From assembly GCA_947176675.1 (NCBI GenBank), contig CAMWRN010000013.1:1-19584 (forward strand): a stretch of DNA of 19,584 nucleotides, written 5' to 3'. Below, one piece after another: positions 14,055 to 19,584 of the stretch (positions within the stretch are counted from its first letter, which is position 1; every line of letters starts with the position of its first letter). The position numbers and the translations under genes were made by a program. Source of the stretch: an uncultured Clostridia bacterium. GTDB lineage: Bacteria > Bacillota > Clostridia > Oscillospirales > Ruminococcaceae. The notes under the pieces were generated by a model. That model ran no database searches. It was not told the DNA's origin and worked only from the letters and a program-made list of their open reading frames with translations.

Positions 14055-15071
14055 ATGGGAAAGAAACCTTACAAGGCAAAGAAAGTCAAGCTGGACAAGA
14101 AATACTCAATGGCGGCATACGGACTCACGCTTATCGCGGCGGTGGCTGCAAGAACAGAGCAGCTCCGGTCGAATGTTAATTTTGCCACGGGAAAGTATAT
14201 TGACCCGTCTCCCGCAAAAAATTATACGATGTGGGTTCTGATAATCGGTTTTATCCTTATCGCGGCGGTCATGTTTTTGGGACAGTCCAGAGACAAGGCG
14301 ATCAAGTCGTGCATACTTATAAACCCCATGCGGCTTCGTTCGGAAAGACTTGCCAAAAAGCTTTCTCCCGTTGCGGCGGCTGTAATGATGCTTATGGCGG
14401 GACTTATGGCATTTGATATTGTTCTTCATCTGACCGAAGTAGCGGGAAAGAATGCGGAGATATCCACGGAAGACAATCCCGTATTTGCTTTTGCAGGAAT
14501 ACCTGTGATGACGTGGATCGTGTACGCATGCGCGCTTATAACGATAATAACCCTTATCTCAATGGGTTCAAATATTCTTAAGGGAGACGGCATAACCAAG
14601 GGCAACTGCGTTTTCATCATGTTTTTCCCGATATGGAAGCTTCTTGAGATATTCTCCATGTTCTCTGAAAATCAGCTTGTGGGAATTTATTCTGAAAAGG
14701 TCTACATCATGCTTACGGCAATGACATCTTCGATGTTCTTTATCTACGCGGCAAGGGTTTTTGCCGGCTTTGAGAAAAAGAACACTCGTATATGGATGTG
14801 CATTTTCGGATATGCCGCTTCGGTTTTTGCGGCAGTATCGGTTCTTCCAAGATATATTTCTTACTTTATGCTCAGCTATACAGAGCGTGAGGGAATGTCC
14901 GCTCCCGCGACTTCAGATGTAGGTATCGCGGTTGTTACCATCGCGATCGTGGCAGTTTTCTGGAGTACTTATGTTTATAGGGTAATGCCCAAGCTGAACC
15001 TGACGGGCAAGCGCCGCTGGACGAAGACCACTATCGCGGTAAGAAATATGCAGTCCATTGAGGACGAATAA
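14055..15071 (+). CDS. Multi-pass membrane protein of unknown function
   Basis: I do not recognise this family. The 338-aa product has a Lys-rich N-terminus (10 Lys in the first 16 residues), then hydrophobic segments at about 57-76, 104-126, 148-170, 213-238, 244-265 and 288-308, with a weaker one near 185-203, and a basic C-terminal tail ending near residue 338. The positive-inside rule places the N-terminal tail in the cytoplasm. There are no catalytic motifs, nucleotide-binding loops, conserved Cys pairs or charged membrane pairs that would suggest a transporter class. AAAAGGGGAAAG precedes ATG 14055 by about 5 bases. It follows citrate synthase by 59 bases without a terminator, so it probably shares that transcript; a functional link is unproven. 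The hairpin at 15086 closes the unit. Confidence 0.8.
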   Translation: MGKKPYKAKKVKLDKKYSMAAYGLTLIAAVAARTEQLRSNVNFATGKYIDPSPAKNYTMWVLIIGFILIAAVMFLGQSRDKAIKSCILINPMRLRSERLAKKLSPVAAAVMMLMAGLMAFDIVLHLTEVAGKNAEISTEDNPVFAFAGIPVMTWIVYACALITIITLISMGSNILKGDGITKGNCVFIMFFPIWKLLEIFSMFSENQLVGIYSEKVYIMLTAMTSSMFFIYAARVFAGFEKKNTRIWMCIFGYAASVFAAVSVLPRYISYFMLSYTEREGMSAPATSDVGIAVVTIAIVAVFWSTYVYRVMPKLNLTGKRRWTKTTIAVRNMQSIEDE

Positions 15072-15085
15072 ATATTCCAACAAAA

Positions 15086-15131
15086 CAGAGGATAGAGAAT
15101 GGGGAACGATGCGTCTGATCTCTATCCTCTG
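15086..15131. other. 13-bp perfect hairpin after the membrane protein gene
   Basis: CAGAGGATAGAGA (15086-15098) and TCTCTATCCTCTG (15119-15131) pair perfectly around a 20-base loop. The stem is terminator-like, but no T-run follows on either strand, so termination would need another factor. It separates the citrate synthase unit from the lipoprotein and two-component operon. Confidence 0.65.
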
Positions 15132-15183
15132 ACACTATAGACTGAACTGTAATAAGCTGCGGGAAAGGAGGCGGAGCGCCGTC

Positions 15184-16500
15184 ATGAAAAAAACAAAATT
15201 TATCCTTGTTTCCGCATTATGTGCGGTTTTCATGTCGGGGTGTTCTTTGGGCGGATCTGTGGATTCCCTGCTGTCTCCGCCGAAGCTGTCCGAGGAGCAG
15301 AACGCAGTCTACGACGCACTGATCAGGTCGGCCGGAAAGGATATCCGTTTAAAATACCCCCGTTCGGGAGAGTACCGCTCCGCTTTCGTTTTTGCGGATA
15401 TCGACGGCGAACCTGACCGAGAAGCTGTGGTGTTCTACGAAAAAGCGGCTGAGACCGAGGGCGGCGGAAACGTCAGGATAAACATTATCGACCGGCGCGG
15501 CGGAAAGTGGACAAGCGTTTACGACCACGCGGGGGCAGGTACGGGAATAGACAGGATACTTTTCTCGGAGCTTGGCGAAAGCGGCAGACAGAACGTTATC
15601 ATCGGCTATACCCTGCTTTCGGGAGAAAGAAGCGTTCAGATATACAGCTATAGTGACGGTTTGCTCACAACGGAATATTCCGACACCTACAGCACCATGT
15701 TTACAGCAGACCTTGAAAGGAACGGCAAAAACGAGCTTATCCTTGTCAGACCCGGAAACCAGTTGAGAAAGGCTTCGCTGAGTTCGGTATCGTCTGACCC
15801 CGAAAGCGGTGAAATAATCGAAACCAGCAGCGTGGCTCTGGACGATTCCGCGACCGAGTTTGTGAGCGTTGCGGCGGGTTACGTGGGAAAGGAAACTCCC
15901 GCTATCTTTATCGACGGTCTTTCGGGAGGACAGCTTACTACGGAGATAATTTATTCCGTGGACGGTCAGTTAAGGAATCCCCTTTATCTGGGCGAATCGG
16001 GCCTTATCGAAAAGACGCGGCGTCCGTCGGGATACTCCTGCACCGACATCGATCTTGACGGCGTTATCGAAATTCCCACGCTTACTCTTTTCCCCGGATA
16101 CTTTGAGGATTCCTCGGGTACAAAGCTATACAGCACTGACTGGAACGTTTTTGACAATTACAGCATTACGAAAAAATATTCAAGCTTCTATAACGTGAGC
16201 GAGGGGTACTGTTTTATCCTGCCGAGCCGCTGGGACGGTGTTGTTACCGTTAAAAGAGACGCTGCGACGGGAGAAGCTGTATTCTGCAAGTTCAGAGCCG
16301 ATCTTCTCAACAGTACGGTGGAGCTTCTGCGGATAGCTGTGGCTTCCGAGGAAGAAACGGACGCGCTTCTGGATGACGGCTACATGGTTCTGAAAAGCAA
16401 TAATAAAACCAATTATCTTGTAAAGTGTCCCGACCTGGAGGACGAGCCGTTGATACTTACGGGAACTGAGATCAGCAACAGCTTGTTCCTTATGGCGTGA
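15184..16500 (+). CDS. Lipoprotein with FG-GAP/VCBS-like Asp-rich repeats
   Basis: This is a 438-aa surface lipoprotein. MKKTKFILVSALCAVF is the signal peptide and MSGC gives the lipobox with Cys20 as the lipidated residue. The mature part contains three similar stretches about 105 residues apart: FADIDGEPDREAVVFY (about 70-85), FTADLERNGKNELILV (about 173-188) and CTDIDLDGVIEIPTLT (about 286-301). Each has an Asp/Asn-rich turn followed by a hydrophobic beta-strand, as in FG-GAP/VCBS beta-propeller blades that bind calcium, but the match is loose. No enzyme motif is seen. AAAGGAGG ends 12 bases before ATG 15184, slightly far. The response regulator starts 17 bases after its stop, so the lipoprotein is probably the first gene of that operon. 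It may be an extracytoplasmic sensor partner, which is inference only. Confidence 0.82.
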   Translation: MKKTKFILVSALCAVFMSGCSLGGSVDSLLSPPKLSEEQNAVYDALIRSAGKDIRLKYPRSGEYRSAFVFADIDGEPDREAVVFYEKAAETEGGGNVRINIIDRRGGKWTSVYDHAGAGTGIDRILFSELGESGRQNVIIGYTLLSGERSVQIYSYSDGLLTTEYSDTYSTMFTADLERNGKNELILVRPGNQLRKASLSSVSSDPESGEIIETSSVALDDSATEFVSVAAGYVGKETPAIFIDGLSGGQLTTEIIYSVDGQLRNPLYLGESGLIEKTRRPSGYSCTDIDLDGVIEIPTLTLFPGYFEDSSGTKLYSTDWNVFDNYSITKKYSSFYNVSEGYCFILPSRWDGVVTVKRDAATGEAVFCKFRADLLNSTVELLRIAVASEEETDALLDDGYMVLKSNNKTNYLVKCPDLEDEPLILTGTEISNSLFLMA

Positions 16501-16517
16501 TTGAAAGGAATGATATT

Positions 16518-17228
16518 ATGAAACGCATACTTGTCTGCGAGGACGAAGACGTTATCCGCGACTTTGTGGTGATAAATCTTAAACGTGCGGGCTACGACGT
16601 GGTGGACGTAAACTGCGGCGAGGAAGCCCTTAAGGTGTTTGATGCGGAACGCGGAGATTTCGATATTGCCCTGCTGGATATAATGATGCCCGGTATTGAC
16701 GGCTTTCAGGTCTGCAAGGCTCTGAGGAAAAAAAGCAGTACGCTGGGAATAATTATGCTTTCCGCAAAAACTCAGGAAATGGACAAGGTAAGCGGTCTTA
16801 TGCTTGGCGCGGACGACTACATAACAAAACCGTTTTCTCCCTCGGAGCTTACGGCGCGTATCGACGCCATTTACCGCAGGGTCAGCATGAGCGTTGCCCG
16901 TGATGAGGACGAAGCCGCCACCATTGAGTCGGGACCGTTCCTGCTGAATCTTAAAAGCAGGACTGTTGCAAAGAACGGTGTTCCAATCGACCTTACGCAG
17001 GTTGAATACCAGATAATGGAATACTTCATGAACAATCAGGATACAGCTCTGGATAGAAGCTCCATACTTACCCACATCTGGGGAGAAAACTATTACGGCG
17101 ACGACAAGATCGTAGACGTAAATATCCGCCGTATCAGAATGAAGATCGAGGACGAGCCGTCCAACCCGAAATATATTTCCACAATATGGGGATTCGGCTA
17201 CAAGTGGTCGGTCAAGGACGAGCAGTAG
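16518..17228 (+). CDS. OmpR/PhoB-family response regulator
   Basis: This 236-aa protein is a receiver plus winged-helix transcription factor. The receiver (1-120) has the acidic pair Glu8/Asp9, the phosphoacceptor Asp54 in LLDIMMPG, the conserved Ser in IIMLSAK and Lys in ADDYITKPF. The C-terminal trans_reg_C domain (about 140-235) contains LTQVEYQIMEYFMNNQ, HIWGENYYGDDKIVDVNIRRIRMKIE and a final TIWGFGYKW. ATG 16518 is chosen because GAAAGGAA lies 7 bases upstream and MKRILVCEDED is the usual start; a GTG at 16497 overlapping the lipoprotein stop would add seven unsupported residues. It lies in an operon with the upstream lipoprotein and the downstream kinase, whose signal it presumably receives. 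Target genes are unknown. Confidence 0.95.
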   Translation: MKRILVCEDEDVIRDFVVINLKRAGYDVVDVNCGEEALKVFDAERGDFDIALLDIMMPGIDGFQVCKALRKKSSTLGIIMLSAKTQEMDKVSGLMLGADDYITKPFSPSELTARIDAIYRRVSMSVARDEDEAATIESGPFLLNLKSRTVAKNGVPIDLTQVEYQIMEYFMNNQDTALDRSSILTHIWGENYYGDDKIVDVNIRRIRMKIEDEPSNPKYISTIWGFGYKWSVKDEQ

Positions 17229-17311
17229 CAGTAAAACCACGCTGACATATATAACGGTTCGGGAGGAAAGTGCGGTATGTTCCGCAAAAATGTGACCGGA
17301 GGTGAAAGGCA

Positions 17312-18724
17312 TTGCGAAGATCGAACATAACAAGGCGCTGGCTTGTGAACAATCTGGGCGTTATCTCTGCCATGCTTTTCGCGCTTGTTATCGGCGGAAC
17401 GCTTTTTGTGCGGACTTATTACTACAGCACTGCAAGGCAGTATATGACCTCCCGAATGAACATGGTGTCAAACATCTTGCAGCGTTCCTACAACGAGCCG
17501 TCCTCAAGCTTTTCGGCAGAGCTTCGTTCCATTGTGGAAAACTGGTCCGAAAAGGACAAAATGGAGCTTATGGTCATACGCGGAAAAGGCGGCGTGGGAC
17601 TTACCTCGTCCGGTTTTATCCCCGACGAAAAGCTTGACAGCATGACCGACTACAGCGAAGCATACGCAAGCGGTTCGAGCGGGTACTACACTGGCAGAAC
17701 AGAAACGGGCGAGCGGATAATGGCGGTGTGCGTAATGCTTCCCGAAAACGATTCGGGCTATACCGCAATGAGAATGGTCTCCTCGCTGGAGGAGATAAAC
17801 AGGCACATCACCAGCATTGCGCTGACTCTTGCAGCAGTCTGCCTGACTATTCTTGCGCTGATGTTCGTTTCGGGACTCTATTTCGTTAAGTCTATCGTTA
17901 TCCCAGTGCGGCAGATCGGTTCTACGGCAAGGCGGTATGCGGTGGGGGACTTTTCCGTCCGCATTACAAAAAAGAACGATGACGAGATCGGCGAACTGTG
18001 CGATATTGTCAACCACATGGCAAGCGAGCTTGCTCTTTCGGAGACAATGAAAAACGAGTTTATTTCCAGCGTTTCCCATGAGCTGAGGACTCCCCTTACC
18101 GCTATAAAGGGTTGGGCGGAGACCATAGGCAGTATGCCCGGTGACGCGGATACCGTTGCAAAGGGAATGAGAGTCATCGGCAGCGAAAGCGAACGTCTTT
18201 CGGAAATGGTTGAGGAGCTTCTGGATTTCTCACGTATGCAGAACGGACGGTTCAGTCTCAACAAAACCACAATGGACGTTCTTGCCGAGCTTGGTGACGC
18301 GGTGCTTATTTATACCGAAAAGGCAAAGCGGGAGGGTATAGAGGTCATCTACGAGGAACCCGATATGCTGCCATTTGTTTACGGCGATAAAAACCGTATC
18401 AGGCAGGTTTTCATAAATGTTATTGACAACGCTATAAAGTATTCCGATAAGGGCGGAGTGGTCTCCGTTCAGGCGATAATGGCGGACGCGGAGCATATTG
18501 AAGTGGACGTGTCTGACACGGGCTGCGGAATAAGCGAGCAGGATCTGCCAAAGGTCAAGACCAAATTCTATAAGGCTAACCACACCAGACGGGGCAGCGG
18601 TATAGGTCTTGCGGTTGCGGACGAGATTATCGCAATGCATGGAGGAAAGCTTGACATTTTCAGCAGGCAGGGCAAGGGTACGACTGTTACAATAACGCTG
18701 CCTGTACAGAAGCAAAAAGATTGA
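17312..18724 (+). CDS. Membrane sensor histidine kinase (HAMP-HisKA-HATPase)
   Basis: This is a 470-aa sensor kinase, the partner of the preceding regulator. A basic N-terminus leads to TM1 at about 13-34. An extracellular domain of about 130 residues has no recognised fold, and TM2 is at about 167-190. A HAMP linker is followed by the HisKA domain with SSVSHELRTPLTAIKGW, where His256 is the phosphorylation site. The ATPase has the N-box NVIDNAIKYS (369-378), DTGCGI (G1) and GSGIGLAVADEI (G2). The F-box region reads PKVKTKFYKAN, where many homologues have a Phe-rich FERFYR-type text. The start must be TTG 17312: an in-frame stop lies at 17303, GGAGGTG (17298-17304) is 7 bases upstream, and the first internal Met would cut TM1. 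The architecture is PhoR/WalK-like, but orthology is not shown. Confidence 0.94.
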   Translation: MRRSNITRRWLVNNLGVISAMLFALVIGGTLFVRTYYYSTARQYMTSRMNMVSNILQRSYNEPSSSFSAELRSIVENWSEKDKMELMVIRGKGGVGLTSSGFIPDEKLDSMTDYSEAYASGSSGYYTGRTETGERIMAVCVMLPENDSGYTAMRMVSSLEEINRHITSIALTLAAVCLTILALMFVSGLYFVKSIVIPVRQIGSTARRYAVGDFSVRITKKNDDEIGELCDIVNHMASELALSETMKNEFISSVSHELRTPLTAIKGWAETIGSMPGDADTVAKGMRVIGSESERLSEMVEELLDFSRMQNGRFSLNKTTMDVLAELGDAVLIYTEKAKREGIEVIYEEPDMLPFVYGDKNRIRQVFINVIDNAIKYSDKGGVVSVQAIMADAEHIEVDVSDTGCGISEQDLPKVKTKFYKANHTRRGSGIGLAVADEIIAMHGGKLDIFSRQGKGTTVTITLPVQKQKD

Positions 18725-18824
18725 CGTAAAACGGTTTCTCATAAAAATAACGCGAAATGGACAGAAAATAGAAATCGGAAATGCGGGACAGCATATTGCC
18801 GCCGCGGAAAGGATACTGCAAAAA

Positions 18825-19584
18825 ATGAGCGAAGAAAACAAGGAAAATAATTGTCCGAAAGAATGCTTTAAATCAAAAATAGGAGGACAGGCTCTTATCG
18901 AGGGGGTCTATATGCGCGGCATTACCACGGCGGCAATGGCGTGCAGACTTCCTGACGGAAAGATCGACATTGAGCAGTGGGCAGTCAAAAACGGCAAGGA
19001 CGCGCCGTGGTACAGGAAAGCTCCCTTTGTCAGAGGCTGTATAAATTTCGTTGCAAGTCTTATTGAGGGAATCAGGTGTACCATGAAGTCCGCTCAAAAG
19101 CAGATAGGCGACGATGAAGAAGAGGAGGAGCTGAGCAAGTTCGAGCAGTGGCTCACCGACAAGTTCGGGGACAAGCTTGTGAACGTGATAATGATAATAT
19201 CCGTGGTCGTCGCTCTGGCATTTTCGCTGATCGTTTTCAAGGGCGGACCTATCCTTATTGCCGATATAATCGAAAAGCTGGGAGCGTCCGAAAGCGCGCG
19301 TCCCATAATCGAGGGATTTGTACGTCTTGCTCTGGTGGTTGGCTATATGTACGCAATTTCTTTTATGGGAAGCATCAAGACTACCTTTATGTACCACGGC
19401 GCGGAGCATAAGACTATCGCCTGCTACGAAGCGCGTGAAGAGCTTACCGTGGAAAACGTAAAAAAGCACACCCGCTTCCACCCACGCTGCGGAACAAGCT
19501 TTATACTCATTGTGCTTATCATAAGCGTTATCGTGGGAATTTTTCTGCCGAGAAACAATATGTGGATACGCTTCGGTGTACAGA
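18825..19584 (+). CDS. yqhQ: DUF1385/YqhQ family membrane protein (5' part, runs off the end)
   Basis: This is the first 253 codons of a protein of the DUF1385 (B. subtilis YqhQ) family, whose biochemical role is unknown. The N-terminus is hydrophilic and acidic, followed by KIGGQALIEGVYMRG (about residues 18-32), the family hallmark. Next come an acidic stretch (DDEEEEE near 94), membrane segments at about 123-147 and 168-185, YHGAEHKTIACYE near 190, RFHPRCGTSF near 217, and a third hydrophobic segment just before the window ends. ATG 18825 has AAAGGA 11 bases upstream and is the first Met before the conserved block. The family usually has about 300 residues, so only the last part is missing. 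It lies 100 bases after the kinase gene with no clear terminator. In other Firmicutes it is often near prmC and prfA, which may lie downstream. Confidence 0.92.
   Translation, partial: MSEENKENNCPKECFKSKIGGQALIEGVYMRGITTAAMACRLPDGKIDIEQWAVKNGKDAPWYRKAPFVRGCINFVASLIEGIRCTMKSAQKQIGDDEEEEELSKFEQWLTDKFGDKLVNVIMIISVVVALAFSLIVFKGGPILIADIIEKLGASESARPIIEGFVRLALVVGYMYAISFMGSIKTTFMYHGAEHKTIACYEAREELTVENVKKHTRFHPRCGTSFILIVLIISVIVGIFLPRNNMWIRFGVQ

Noticed and set aside
16497..16517. GTG start of the response regulator overlapping the lipoprotein stop
   Set aside because: The seven extra residues are encoded by the ribosome binding site itself; ATG 16518 is the normal receiver start.
16413..17333. 306-codon open frame on the minus strand
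   Set aside because: It covers the response regulator on the other strand, which has unmistakable domains; no independent support.
1..19584. CRISPR arrays, tRNA, rRNA, transposase or phage genes
   Set aside because: I looked for regularly spaced repeats, tRNA arm motifs and integrase/transposase proteins and saw none; the only mobile-like feature is the non-coding 163-bp repeat.

Overview
The window looks like chromosomal DNA of a low-to-moderate GC Firmicute of class Clostridia, most like a Ruminococcus-type member of the Oscillospirales. This rests on gene content (a dcw-type division/wall cluster, a SpoIID homologue, a DUF1385/YqhQ protein), strong AGGAGG ribosome binding sites, TTG starts and near-consensus sigma-A promoters. 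The genus is inferred; no rRNA or other marker is present.

Region 1 (1-6450) is part of a division and cell wall cluster, all on the plus strand: mraY (3' end only), ftsW, murG, murA, ftsQ/divIB, ftsZ. It makes and uses lipid II: MraY and MurG act on the lipid-linked precursor, MurA commits UDP-GlcNAc to the pathway, FtsW polymerises glycan at the septum, FtsQ/DivIB is a divisome scaffold and FtsZ forms the ring. murD, murC and ftsA, often in such clusters, are absent here. ftsZ has its own strong promoter, a hairpin-rich leader and a good terminator.

Region 2 (6451-7224) is about 770 bases without a normal gene. It holds a run of hairpins, a 163-bp repeat with 18-bp terminal inverted repeats and several competing internal stems, and a self-contained small transcription unit. 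That unit has a consensus promoter with two mirror-image palindromic operators, a 22-codon ORF with adjacent Cys codons near its end, and a strong terminator. It resembles an amino-acid-sensing leader peptide, but no same-strand gene follows directly.

Region 3 (7225-11402) is an accessory cassette. A 79-aa Cro/C1-type repressor is divergent from two overlapping ABC exporter half-transporter genes. The divergent region has a consensus promoter and two matching 21-bp operators (ATTGTC-type arms, 7-bp spacer). A 17-bp-stem terminator separates this operon from the convergent spoIID-like gene.

Region 4 (11408-15131): a minus-strand SpoIID-like lytic transglycosylase is divergent from a citrate synthase with its own consensus promoter. 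The citrate synthase is followed, probably in the same operon, by an unrecognised multi-pass membrane protein and then a 13-bp-stem hairpin.

Region 5 (15184-19584): a lipoprotein with three spaced Asp-rich repeats, an OmpR-type response regulator and a membrane histidine kinase form one apparent operon. The 5' part of a DUF1385/YqhQ gene runs off the end.

The best candidates for something undescribed are the orphan Cys-Cys leader-peptide unit (7002-7211), the branched repeat beside it (6690-6852), and the repressor/twin-operator/ABC exporter cassette.
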